Shown here: one piece after another, positions 9,343-20,315 of the stretch
Layout of the letters: every line of letters begins with the position of its first letter
Position numbering within the stretch: the stretch's first letter is position 1
Assembly (NCBI RefSeq): GCF_000003605.2
Contig: NW_003145783.1
Coordinates: forward strand, 364,018-390,481
Origin: Saccoglossus kowalevskii
Taxonomy: Eukaryota; Hemichordata; Enteropneusta; Harrimaniidae
Direction: 5' to 3'
Length of the DNA stretch: 26,464 bases
The notes under the pieces: model-generated
Told to the model about the DNA's origin: nothing
Databases searched by the model: none
What the model saw: only the letters and a program-made list of their open reading frames with translations
Translations under genes and position numbers: made by a program

Positions 9343-11925
9343 AGTCTCACAGAACGATGATAGAAGCCTGTACCACTTGTCTAACAATTTCGTAGTAGCA
9401 ACACATATAGAATAATTAATTTGATTGATGAACCGCCAACTGTCCTTACTCTAGCTCATTCATAGAGCATAAATGGCCCAGTTTCAGGTACACCACCTGG
9501 GTTTCCACAGGAGCCAATCAGAATGTCTTGCTAGTAGCTGTTTCATAATGACATGCAGACATGTAGGCAAGTCAGTAGATCGTAAACATTTATTGTTGTG
9601 TAAATCATAGGCACACCTGGTAGATTCCAATTGTCTTTCCAGAGTTGTAAACAAGTATGACCCGTCAATCACCTTGATGACAGTTATCACAAGGCAATGC
9701 ACACCGTTTCTTCACATGATTCCATGCATTCTTCTTATTTCAAGGTTTGAGGTAATATAACAAAAAAACATTCACCTTTACATACATCGTGTTCAACTGT
9801 TCAATGTCTGTAATGGTTTACCATACTTACTTCGATTTTCGTGTTGCTCTTGAAGCTATCTATTTAAAAGCCGTATAAAATTAAAATGTGACTTCTATCC
9901 TGTCTATGGACTAGGTATGTTGAGTTCACTCAATTAAAATCAGTTAAAAATTTAACAAATAAATAGTTTAATTAATGTATGGCCAATATGTTTTGTGTCT
10001 ATTTCTGTAAAAAATGATAACAACTATAGTTTATTTATAGCTTTGTCCCTTCAACTGGTCACGTTTGCACTACGATCATTACCGATATTCAAAAAAAATA
10101 CAAGAAATTACCAGAAACTCATTACCAGGTTTGTATTAATCTGTTTCATCAGTTTATATACATATATTGGATCATGTTCTGCAACATTTAATTACTTTCG
10201 TTCCAAAATACTGAACATACATGTGTTATATTTATGACTGTGAAACAACAATCACTGTATGAATCAATAATAAATTTAGCAGTTTGTATAACTCGTGCTA
10301 TACTCATCATTATCCTGTTAACATCTGACAATTATATTTTCATATTATTTTCAATTATATTTTCAATTTATAAATTTCATATTAATTAGATTTAAAACGC
10401 TTATTAATATTCTAGAATGGTAATTATTTGTATCAATGTTGGCTTTTCTTGTTTGTATGTGTATGAGGCAGCTAAATTATTTAGTTAACATTTTTTATAT
10501 CGGGTGATCTAGCTAGATGGTCACGTTTAGTAAGCTAGGCACGAGTTAAAATCACATATTAGACCAGCAATTTGTTTGCGTTCATAATCGTAACAATTAA
10601 AAAACTAGAGTAAATATACTTAACTTTGTCGGTCAACTTTCAACACATGAGACATCAATCTAGGTGACTATATTTAGCTGGCGATATTTTTTATTTTACT
10701 GAATAATTAACTGTATATGATGGTGTAAAAATAGTTAATACTGGTGTATACATGAAATTGGTTTTGCGCAAATGGGATGCGGTGGTCTGTGGGGGTTGTT
10801 TGTAATGTATGTAATTAATTTATGCATCAATCTGAAGGCTAATCAATATAGTTGCCTGACAGCTCCGTGAGGAAGATAATTTCTGTTGTAAAACTGTGTA
10901 AAGCAAACCAATTGCTGTCGTCAATAAAACCCGTTTTCACCGTAATAACCAATGTTTATTGGCCTCTAAGTTATCTTGGCTTGTGCCATGGGGTCCATGT
11001 ATCTCTCTCACCGATTTGACTGTGTGTTTTTGGTTTTGTTTGTGTCTCCCCTGTGTGTTCTCAGATTTGTAAATATTGCCTTTGGCATTGATTGTTTGGC
11101 TTATAGTTGGGTATTGTTGCTTGAATTTTTACTACGGTAAATCATGGTTCGAATACAATATATATATTACATGTAATTGTATATTTCACTGCAATGAGAT
11201 AGAAAAAGTCGTTGTTTGCAAACTATCCATATCACAGGGGGAAGCAGGCATTATATAACATCTCTGTACTTGCATTGGTTTATTTGCTTTAGTACAAACA
11301 CATGGTGTCTATCCCAATCAGACTTAACTGATAACCAGAGATGTTCATGAGATAAAAAAACATTGACAAAGCAAATAAAACAATACATGTACAGAGATGT
11401 ACATAATGACTTCTGCCCCTGTGATTCTCATCAATGTGTGTAGCTCGCACTTGCGAAGGTTAAATACAGCTTTATGGGTGATGTCATATTGATGGAGAAT
11501 CACTTTGATGTTGCATTTCGACGATGTTTGTTAAGCAGTAATTCGTCAACAGCAATCATATTATGGGCGTATGTCCGACCGATATTATTATGTTAATGAA
11601 CATACACTATAGTGAGCATTTTCAACGCTAGTGACTCATTAAAAGTACTTAGAGTATATGGAACCTTGGCCCGCTTGTTAGATACTCTTACACTATAAAG
11701 ATACTAGGCTCTCCCGCTTTATTACCAGTCAACCAGACACCAAGGTACCTGGCTTCCAACTTCCAACTGCCAAACTCCCGACTCTAATCCTCATGGATAC
11801 ATATTGGTTTCAGTTTCCTTCCCCATGTTGATTCTCGGGCCGTTTACATGGTCGTTTTTACATGCTTTTACCATTGGCATGTAGAGGCCCTTGTAGGGTA
11901 TCCACACTCATTATTTCACCCATTA
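9343..11925 (+). repeat. Distal block of segmental duplication, copy A
   Basis: This aligns with 23878-25915 in the same orientation. Landmarks: TGATAGAAGCCTGTACCACT (9359) against TGATAGAAGTCTGTATCACT (23890); ACCAGAAACTCATTACCAGG (10111); ATATCGGGTGATCTAGCTAG (10498) against the identical string at 24935; AACTTCCAACTGCCAAACTC (11757) in both. Copy A has extra segments at about 10975-11130, at the MITE 11233-11423, and within 11575-11725. No protein-coding gene is seen in either copy. Short open frames here are not shared as open frames between copies. Confidence 0.9.
11233..11423. mobile_element. MITE, 191 bp, with ~57-bp terminal inverted repeats
   Basis: The left arm 11233-11290 starts CACAGGGGGAAGCAGG. 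The right arm 11368-11423 ends TTCTGCCCCTGTG and is its reverse complement at about 85 percent by eye, including AAAGCAAATAAA and GTACAGAGATG. The central loop is about 77 bases and has no coding capacity. The paralogous site in copy B (about 25510) lacks it, so this is an insertion with an empty-site comparison. The bases AT flank both ends, possibly a short target duplication. The superfamily is not clear: the CAGGG-type tip would suit a hAT element, but no 8-bp duplication is visible. Confidence 0.8.
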
Positions 11926-12377
11926 TCTATGTTTTAACAAAGTTGTTGGTAGCAGCGCTTTTAGTGTATAATATGGGCTACATTGGATGCATACCACTTT
12001 AATGTAATCCTTTTGTTTACAGCAATGGCGGGTACTGTGTTGAACAACAATTTGACTATCCTTTGCGTGTGAGATTGGAGTCACATCAGCATTGAGTGAT
12101 CGTGAAGATGTATTAAACTGTGATTTATGAGACCATCCTACTCGAGTATTTAACACCTATAATGTTTAAACTCTGAGTACTCGTGACAAGCCTGAATTAA
12201 AAAGTAGTGACTTATAAATTCCTTAACCAGTTATGTATGATTTTTGGTTTCATGTTTGGTGGGCATTTCCTGCTGAAACTTCTTCCTGCACCCTTCCTCT
12301 GCCAGGATATGTGCAATTAGCCTAGCAAGCTTAACTTTATTCTAATTTTGAGTTAAAGGGATAGTGAATGTGTAAAT
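11926..12377. other. Unassigned spacer after duplication copy A
   Basis: Homology to copy B ends near 11925. I see no conserved frame, RNA gene or repeat here. A 77-codon minus-strand open frame that overlaps it has no recognisable features. Confidence 0.4.
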
Positions 12378-14075
12378 TAATAATAATAATAATAATACGT
12401 TTATTCATCCTGAAGTGGGACTTGCAGTATTTAAGGTAGTAAGTGAATGATTGATTGAAGGAATGAATGAATAAATAAATAAATAATTAAATAAATAATG
12501 GATAAATAACTTCAATTATTTTCATGCAATAAAAGTAATTTTAAAAGTTTTCTAAATTTCGATATATTTGGTATTGATCGTATTTGATCGTAACATTAAG
12601 GGGTAATATATGACGGAGTCTTTTTAAGAAACCACATTTCATTCGAATCTGTTTATCAATTTTACTAATGTGATTAGGCCAAGTAAGGTGTCTATCTAAA
12701 ACTACCCCCACGATTGTTACATCATCTACCACATTTATTTCCGTTCCTTGGATACTAACAGAACCAGACACTCTAAGTTGTTTCCTTTTTGTCCCTGAAA
12801 ATAATGAAATTTGTTTTTTTACTATTTCACCATAATTGCACCTTATTTAGTTCTAATGAGTAAGATCAATATCACCTGTTCCTGAATAAGTATGAACAAG
12901 ATTGAAGGGTTAGGTAGGTCATTTATATAAATTAGAAAGAGTGTGGAACCCAGGACTGACCCTTGTGGGACCCCGTGGCAAATATAAGCTTTCGTTGAGT
13001 TCCCTCGGAATACACATATTGTGAATCGCCATTTAAGTAGTTTTAATCTAATTTTGATTTGTACCCATAAACCCATAGTTATATAGCTTGGATAGCAAAA
13101 TGTCATGGTCAATTGTGTCGAAAGCTTTGCTAAAATCAATGAACAAACCAAGTGTTGGATTACCCAGATCAATTTGACACAATAAATAATTAACAAGGTT
13201 GATCAATGACTGCTTGGTACTATGATTCTTTCTGAAACCATACTGATGCTTGAACAGGATATCATACTTTTCTAAATATGCAAGGAATTGTTTATTGACA
13301 ATACTTTCAATAACTTTGCTAAACAGAGGTAAAATTGAGACTGGCCTATAATTGTCTAACTGATTTTCCGCCTTTTTGAAAATGGGCATAAGTTTGGCAA
13401 CCTTTAGTAAAGAAGGAAAATGCCGGGCGTAAACGATCAATTAATAATATGGGCTAAAATAATATCCGCAGCATCAATACAAAATCTTGATGATAAGTTA
13501 TCCCACCCACTAGCTTCCTTGCTGTTTAATCGGAGAAGAGTATTTTTTATTTCTATTTAGTCACTGGTTGAAAGAAAAATGAATTTGGCAATTGATGACC
13601 AAGGTAGTCATGGAAATCGGTGTTAGCTCTGGAGATGGCATTTGCTAGGTTTTCACCAATATTCACGAAAAAACTTATTGAAACCCTGTACCACATCAAC
13701 AGGGTCAGTTAGAACATATTTCTTGCTTTTATCATTAACATTCAAACGGTCGGGTAGCTTGTCGGATCCCTGTTTCTTTCCCAGTAGGTCATTCATCACA
13801 TTCTATGTTTTGTTTGTATTATACTGATCAGTAGTAAATAAATTAAAATAATAATTACTTTTTGCCTTCCTCTATACATTGGTTAGAACATTTCTGTAAG
13901 AGTTAAACTTAGAAACTGCACTTGATTCATGCCCACTGGACATTACTATTCCATATAATTTGTGTTTCCGGAATATAGATTTCTTGATAGTATTAGTTAT
14001 CCAAGGTTTACTATTCTGTTTTATTTTGAAAGTTTTAATTCTAAGTGGGGCATGCCGATCACAAACTTCAGATTA
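12378..14075 (-). mobile_element. CR1/L2-group LINE fragment, minus strand, 5'-truncated and broken
   Basis: On the minus strand, from high to low coordinates: a linker region with HAPLRIKTFK and KPWITNTIKKSIFRK (about 14060-13940), which normally lies between endonuclease and reverse transcriptase; then reverse transcriptase motifs NYRPVSILPLFSKVIE, HQYGFRKNHST, FIDFSKAFDTIDHDILL (13440-13048) and, after a frameshift, GVPQGSVLGS...FLIYINDL (12980-12910). The catalytic (F/Y)xDD block and about 60 following residues are deleted at about 12880. The thumb-like region VTIVGVVLDRHLTW follows (12771-12541). The 3' end has TTTA/ATTC simple repeats (12455-12500) and a GATGAATAAACG(TATTATT)n tail at 12378-12410. 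The endonuclease is absent. Stops and shifts show it is inactive. Confidence 0.88.
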
Positions 14076-14860
14076 CGGCCCTTCCATACCGGTTTGACCA
14101 AAAACTATTTCCAGGAGTCTCCATGAGAAAAGAGGTTGACAGATTTGCATGTTCCCATTAAGTTTCAACTTATCGACCTCATTTACATTGCTTTCGTTAA
14201 ATTTTGTCTGTTCTCAGAAGTACATCTTTTTTCACCTTGCAGCTTTCCTTTACAATATATATATAGATATTTTTTTAATTTTCTCCCTCATAATTTAAAT
14301 ACATCCATGAAAACAGAACTGTGACAAATCAATAAGAATCACATATACATATATATGACTACCTTGTGATATTTGTTTGATCGACTGACTGATTGTTTGT
14401 TTGATTTTGCAGTTTAGTGATTAGATTATTTTGTGGAAAATGATTTATTAAATTTAGTGATTTGTTTATTATGCGACAGAATAATGTTCATATTCACTCG
14501 GCAATGTCAACGACTTATTTATTTAATTTTGAGATTTAGTAATTGAACTATAATTTTGCGCCATATCACGATATAAATAGTTGTATATAATAATGTTATG
14601 ATAATCCTCACGTCAGTACAATATTATTTCTTATTCCGTGTCAAGGACTCGACTAGCTCAAATGAGCTATTTCCATCACACACACCAGAATCCATTGCAG
14701 TGGTAAAAAGGAAAAATTAATTGTGTTATGTATATTTTCATTTTCTGGTGTAAATAAATACAATACAATACAATACAAATAAAGAAAAAAAAAACAAGAT
14801 ACTAACACTGATACGAGGGATGTGGCACAAGATGACCACAAGAAAAAAATTGGGTGGGTG
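14076..14860. other. Unassigned AT-rich spacer
   Basis: No gene is recognised. It contains a short (AATAC)n run at about 14759-14777 followed by an A-rich stretch. Two overlapping minus-strand open frames here (14653-14871 and 14738-15004) are low-complexity, lack recognisable motifs, and I do not accept them as genes. Confidence 0.4.
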
Positions 14861-15640
14861 CGAATCAACAATGCACATTGAGTGCATTGGTTTTATTTTT
14901 GCAATAGAAAAATGCGATTGTGGTCCACAGATGTCCCTTCTTATCAGAAAGAATAGTGTACTTACCTGTTGACAATTATCTAGTACACCCCTAGTCACCT
15001 TCATGAAATAATGGTTGCACTATGTTCAGTCTAAATCTGTTCAGTAACCACAGACAGTTGATCTAGGGTCGCAGTATTGGCAACATTGTTCTCTCATCAG
15101 TTAGTAAGTAACGAATGATTTCTGCTTACCATCTTTGTCATTGCATTCACTTCTTGTCATAAAAGACAGCGACATGCTTTGCTGCTGAAATAAGATGTTA
15201 CTCGGTGCGTGATCTATCGAATATATTTTTAATTTATCCACCGCCATAACTGCTTTCAATTGTAAAACGCTGAACAAACCATTTTCTTTTAATCCGCCTT
15301 TAATTTGCATGGGCTTGGCATGAGTCCAGGACTCTGACTTGCAAAATTCACTGATCGCGAGCAATTTTGCGAATACGTTTGTTATGATGAGATGGGACTT
15401 ACCTCCCAATTTAAGTAACGATAATTACAGGTGCATTGTAAGTCCACGGCAAGCGTGAATATGTGTTCGCAGTTCACTATCAGAAGCCCCTACTTTGTTG
15501 TATTTAGCGAACCTGATGAGAAAGATAAATATCATAATGGCAGAGATTACTACATTTTGTTTTCAAGTAACTTAATGTACACATTGCCCATAGTGATTGT
15601 TTTATCACATTGGAGGTACGAAGTTAAAGTAAGAGTTAGT
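14861..15640. repeat. Diverged tandem duplication, unit 1
   Basis: This matches 15773-16285. Shared landmarks: ACACCCCTA(G/T)T(C/T)ACCTTCAT, CTAGGGTCGCAGTATTG, GTTATG(A/T)TGAGATGGG, and a stretch from GTGC(A/T)TTGT to CCTACTTT with AATATGTG inside. Unit 1 carries about 295 bases (about 15077-15370) that unit 2 lacks. That extra piece is covered by a 102-codon minus-strand open frame (15409-15101) with no family I recognise. The function of the repeated unit is unknown. Confidence 0.7.
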
Positions 15641-15772
15641 TAAATATGTTCAAACATGTTTCTTTCATACTATACATTTGTTTTGCCTACCCTGTAGTAA
15701 TTCGAATTTTTAGCAGTTAAAGGTGATACCATTATTACCTTTTGTTGAGTGAGAGGGGTGTCATTTTCATTG

Positions 15773-16285
15773 AATCAGCAATACATTTTTTATCGGGTGC
15801 TTTGGATTTATTTTCGTAATGAGATATGATATTGTGATTGACTAATGTCCCTCCATATTTATAGGAAAATTGTAATTAATTCGGCACAATTAACTATTAC
15901 ACCCCTATTTACCTTCATCAAAAAAATATTACACTCACATGAATCTCTTCGTAACCACATGCAGCCGGTCTAGGGTCGCAGTATTGCGACTATCTTTTGT
16001 TATGTTGAGATGGGCGCTTGAACTAACAAAATTCATGACTTATGGGATGGTGAATTTCGAGGAGGTGCCCTCACGATTTAAGAATCGAGAATGACAGGTG
16101 CTTTGTGAGTCCACAGGAAGACCGAATATGTGCTCACATTTCGCTCTCACGCGCTCCTACTTTATGGTATTTTATTACCTGCCTATCATAGTCTTGCGAC
16201 ACGATACTAATCTGACCATTTTATTCGTTATCGAGGGCACTCATTGTACTTTTGGTCCTAAGTCTACTCTTACAGTTAGTAGTAG
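15773..16285. repeat. Diverged tandem duplication, unit 2
   Basis: This is the direct repeat of 14861-15640, shorter because it lacks the 295-base internal segment. Similarity is patchy, roughly two thirds identical in the best stretches by eye. Short plus-strand open frames in both units (from 15431 and 16098) start with similar peptides (CKSTASVNMCSQF and CESTGRPNMCSHF), but then diverge, and many differences change amino acids, so coding is doubtful. Confidence 0.65.
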
Positions 16286-16359
16286 GACAAGCAGTGTCGC
16301 TATTAAGTATAAGATAATGTGTGAGTGGGAATGTCACGCATGTAGCTCGTGGTAGTGGT

Positions 16360-17336
16360 GGTTCTTTTCACTTTCTACTATTTGTATATGATACTAACCT
16401 ATTTAAATTCATTCAAAGCAATAAAATCAATCTTCCAGAAATTGATAATGACTTTCAAAGGGTTCATGAATTTTGCAGTGATAACAATCTTAATATTAAT
16501 TATGAAAAAACAAATTACATGATAATTGAAACACGACAACAATCGGCCACTACTGAGGGCAGCCTGGATATTAACAAATTACCGATAGAGGGCGTATGTG
16601 GCGCTAATTACCTTGGCGTCTCTATTACCCAGAACATGGCATGGAAACAATATTCGACGACAAATTGCTATTAACAACGTCACTTTGTACCTATGCATAT
16701 TCTTATTCTCTTATACAACTCCCTAAATCTTCCAGACATTACTTATTGTCTAGAAATCAGGGGTAATACATATGAAACTCAACTTGAACAAATATATATC
16801 TCACAGAAGATAATTTGTACTTTCTCTGACTCGTATTCCCATGCTGCTCCTCTGTCTCAAAAACTACGAATGTTAGACATTCTTTCACTCTGCAAATTAT
16901 AAACCTGTTTTTCTGTCTTTTATCTCATTAATAACTATTTTGTACATGATGTTTACAACAATATGGACCCATTGTTCCATTAATTTCAAGCCTGTAGCTC
17001 GGAGTTTTGTGCTCATAAATGAATCAACCAACACAGTCTAAAATACTCTGCAGCAAAACATTGGAACTCATTGCCTGATGCATTTAAAACCGTCACTAAC
17101 AGACACATATTTAAAGGAAAAGGTAAAACACTATATCTTCAATATTTTTAATGTTTTCCCTTCATGTGACTGTGTGTACAGGGGTTAAAGACCAGGATAG
17201 TTTTGGTAAACGATATCTGTAATCCCCACCAAAATAGAAGGAAAAATACTCTATATATTTAGTACTAGTACAATTTCTGCATTTAATGTTGTATTCAATT
17301 TGTTGGTGGAATAAAATGTCATTCATTCATTCATTC
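16360..17336 (+). mobile_element. CR1/L2-type LINE 3' fragment, plus strand
   Basis: The fragment begins inside the reverse transcriptase at the catalytic block, where LFVYDTNLF stands for the usual F-A-D-D-T, so the first catalytic aspartate is lost. It continues with NNLNINYEKTNYMI and YLGVSITQNMAW (to 16650), then after a shift ITYCLEIRGNTY (16736-16774) and QKLRMLDI (16858-16881), and a last piece LKYSAAKHWNSLPDAFK (about 17038-17088), the typical carboxy-terminal end of CR1/L2/Rex-like elements. A 3' untranslated part follows, with AATAAA at 17310 and an (ATTC)4 tail at 17321-17336. It is strongly 5'-truncated, as is usual for LINE insertions, and dead. Confidence 0.88.
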
Positions 17337-19166
17337 AATTTGAAACCCTAAGGCATAGGAATTCTTGAAAATCTGTGTGAAAATCCGTGTGACATGACCG
17401 GCGAGATTAAGTGATTAGGTTATTACTTTACTAGAGAGTATAATACCTGAATAAAGGTTTAGTAAGGTTGCAGTCAGAAATGAAAAACGTATTACTGTGG
17501 AAACATGCTTTGACTAGAACTAGTATTGATTTTGCGCCCTCAGACTCCGAGTTTTACAATACCTACTTCTGGCGGGAACAAGACCGCCATCGTTTTTTAA
17601 AACGACGGATATGACACGTATCCAACAGACCAATAGGTGTTCTTCAGATATATCATGTGACCAGCAATTATTCATTCAATGCCCCTACTATAGTTTATGT
17701 TCACATTGCTATGATTCGGATTATTGTGCATGTTTGCCGTCCAGAAAAACAAGATACACAACATATCAAGTTATTTAAAAACAAAACCCCTTTATCTGGA
17801 CTCAATATAGAATGTTTGCTATAACATCCATCTTTGATAAGCGCTGTTGTGCGGTCACTCAGTCACGTGTAACCGCAGTTCTGTGATATATGTGATACAA
17901 TAATAATGCAGCAATGCACGTGGTCATGAGTTGTTTACAGTAAGTGAAACCACGGAACACCATTGCGTTGCTTCGTTCTTAGCCTCACAACACTCCTCTA
18001 TTACGTCATGTAACTTATAATTATCAGATATAAAATTGACGCAGTGTAATATAAATCAACGAGGTGATGATCTTAATCTTCAACAAATAAAATGCACTTG
18101 ATGTTTTAAAATATACGGAGACATCCTCAGTAAGAGTTAGGGAGCTCAAAAATCAGATCAATAAATCTCGAAGCAAAAAAATAACTAATCAACGAAGTAC
18201 AGTTAAACAAATTTAAGGCAAAATATACATCCGTGCAGCAATAACATTTTTAAGTACATATTATGTATTTTGGGTATGGCAGGGAACTATTGTTATGATC
18301 ATAATTCTCCCAATTTTTGCTTAATTCTAAATCATTGCATTTGTGTTGCATGCAATTAAAAATGGCGTTACTATGGTATGACTACTGCAAACATGTTTTA
18401 CTGTCATTATTTAAATATGTATGATTAGTTTCAGAAATATACTATTCGTCTGGATTAACAATTACTCCAATCAGCTAAGCCTGTCCTTCAAATCTTGAAA
18501 ACCAATTAGAACCCGTACGTTCCACGTATACACACTAATCTAATTGAATCACTTTCGTTATTGTGTAACATTGGGTGATATTTATGATATATATTACCCA
18601 TGTCCTAAAAAAAAATATTTCATCCTTTCTTGCTAACATCTCGATTAGTTTTATTGTGATTGTAAGTACAATGACTGAATAACTATGTAATTCAAATGAT
18701 TGGTATGTATATCTTTGCAAAATTGTATTTGAATTGGACCAGTAAGCCATGTACTAGTATAGTGAGTCATACTCACATTTGTATTCACACATTGCCTTGT
18801 CTAGTGGATGGACTTATATTGTCAATGTGCAAACCCTAATCTAACCCTAACCCGTGGATGGGTTTCCTGGGCACATTTAGTCACGCTGTTATTGTTATGG
18901 ATACAGATTTTATCTATGTTTGAAGTTATTGGAAAGATGGATGACATAATAACTCACTGGAATTGGCTCACTCAACTGCGACGGAGCCGATTTATTCATA
19001 TTGCACTTCGAGGATCGCACTAGTCACGTGTGTTACCATCACTAGAATTATGTTTATTTATTTTAGCTATAACTGATATGTAAAATTATTTTCCTGTAGA
19101 TTCATTGCATTGAATATAAATTGAACGTTCCATGTAATCTTTGATCTGACATTAAATGACCGTCGA
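17337..19166. other. Unassigned intergenic sequence
   Basis: I recognise no gene or element here. There is a small telomere-like stretch (two CCCTAACCC/CCCTAA-type words at 18833-18853), too short to be an array. A few CCAAT and TGACGTCA-like words near 17615-18010 are within chance expectation. Open frames at 18535-18750 and 18808-19023 have no supporting features. Confidence 0.4.
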
Positions 19167-19266
19167 GGTTGTGTACATATATATGGCTTATCTGTGTTAT
19201 ATTTCTTGAAACTATTGATGTGGCAAATACTTCTCATATTAACAGCACGTTACTGGTTTTTGTAGA

Positions 19267-19546
19267 TACCATAATGCTCAAAGCACTACCAAGTCTAGTC
19301 ATTCGTGGAGTGTTACCCAAGCAATTACCGCCAAGGTTCGCTACTTACACGGCTATCACCAACAGGCAAAGCTTGTTCACCGCAACTAGAGACACTTCGT
19401 TAAACTTGAAAGACATCAGACAACGGCCCAGACTGGTGGTGTTGATAAATGGCCGTAAAGTGAGTGAATTAATTGACAGTGACGTTTTGAACGTATTAAT
19501 CAGAGACATGCCATGGTTATCTTGGATTGGTTTGTTACTGATATGA
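19267..19546 (+). CDS. Open frame of unknown nature, weakly retropepsin-like
   Basis: This is an open stretch with ATG at 19274 and TGA at 19544. It follows a good acceptor-like sequence (GGTTTTTGTAG ending at 19266). The middle reads RPRLVVLINGRKVSELIDSD, which resembles the region around the active-site aspartate of LTR-element aspartic proteases (hydrophobic strand, then Leu-Ile-Asp-Ser/Thr-Gly), but the expected glycine is an aspartate. The rest has no recognisable family. An open frame of this length is expected about once by chance in this much AT-rich DNA, so it may be meaningless. It could be a retroelement fragment or a small exon. Confidence 0.2.
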
Positions 19547-19647
19547 TATGTATATGTAATGTTTCTGTAAATAAGATTATCTGAGATGTTTTTTACGTAT
19601 GTTAATGTATAAGGCGGTGACAATATTAAAATTGGTCATTGTCTATT

Positions 19648-19920
19648 CAGTATTTAAAACCAGATTCAAAGAATTTTTTAAGTCTAGTTTAATCTCTGCT
19701 ATAAGTTAATTTTTAATTTATTTGTTTATCCCAACTATTAATTGTTTCTTTAGTATTTCTCTATTGTTTTATATTATTTTTATTATATATCACGTCTTTA
19801 TTTCGCTAAACTTCACTTATTCATCTATAACTTCATTTAGTGTTTTGTGTAGATTTGGGCTTCAATGACATACAATACGATTACCACTTCATACACCATA
19901 TACTGCCACCTTATATCCAG
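19648..19920 (+). repeat. Proximal edge of segmental duplication, copy B
   Basis: This aligns with 3714-4020 (see that entry). Nothing left of 19648 matches the satellite array that abuts copy A, so the array is specific to the copy A side. The block lies 200-475 bases upstream of methyltransferase exon 1. Confidence 0.65.
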
Positions 19921-20095
19921 CCCTATAGTGACGGAACACTTCTGTGATGTTAAAATGGTGTACGTGTGTTTGATGGGCGCCTACAGATCAAAATTATATC
20001 AACGCTTTAAATAACTTTCGTGCTATTAATGTACGCCATATAAGCGCTTTGTCACCGTAGGGTACAATCTATACTAAAGGTTTATTCTCTATAAG

Positions 20096-20122
20096 TAATT
20101 TTTACTTTTTTTCGTGAAACAG
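20096..20122 (+). promoter_or_regulatory. Acceptor-like tract just before the start codon
   Basis: A pyrimidine tract (TTTTTACTTTTTTTCG) leads to AAACAG at 20122, immediately before ATG at 20123. This suggests that the first coding exon begins exactly at the start codon and that a noncoding 5' exon lies upstream, between here and the left. No promoter can be placed. If there is no upstream intron, this is simply 5' untranslated sequence. Confidence 0.4.
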
Positions 20123-20315
20123 ATGGAAATTACAAAGCAAATCAAATCACTGTTTTATTCCCCAGTCCACGAATACGTCACTTATGATGTAGTTAAAAAG
20201 AATGGATTTAACGTGGATGATGAACGATGGGCTAACGACGCTACGAAGACGTTTGCTAGATTGGACTTGGATCCGTCAGAGGAACTTAATGTGATAACAC
20301 TTGGATGTGGAAATG
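20123..20315 (+). CDS. HNMT-like gene, exon 1 (N-terminus and SAM loop)
   Basis: 64 codons plus one base. The start is ATG at 20123; the upstream in-frame GTG at 20114 is outside the exon if the acceptor at 20122 is used. The exon encodes the lid region (SLFYSPVHEYVTYDVV) and ends inside the SAM motif CGNG, just before the donor GTGAGT at 20316. Reading through the donor gives a spurious frame to 20437. No counterpart exists in copy A. Confidence 0.85.

Noticed and set aside
9127-9702. Two minus-strand open frames of 86 and 72 codons
   Set aside because: No motifs; the second lies in duplicated noncoding sequence and is not preserved in copy B.
11144-11156. GGTTCGAATAC resembling a tRNA B box
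   Set aside because: No A box at the right distance and no foldable cloverleaf around it; the copy B sequence has already lost the match.
12450-12500. TTTA/ATTC simple repeats as an independent microsatellite
   Set aside because: They fall inside the 3' end of the minus-strand LINE and are better explained as part of its tail region.
14653-15004. Overlapping minus-strand open frames of 72 and 88 codons
   Set aside because: They overlap each other in different frames, contain simple-sequence stretches from the (AATAC)n and A-rich run, and the similar tandem unit 2 has no matching frame.
18833-18853. Telomere-like words (CCCTAA/CTAACCC)
   Set aside because: Only about three imperfect hexamers; too short to call an interstitial telomeric array.
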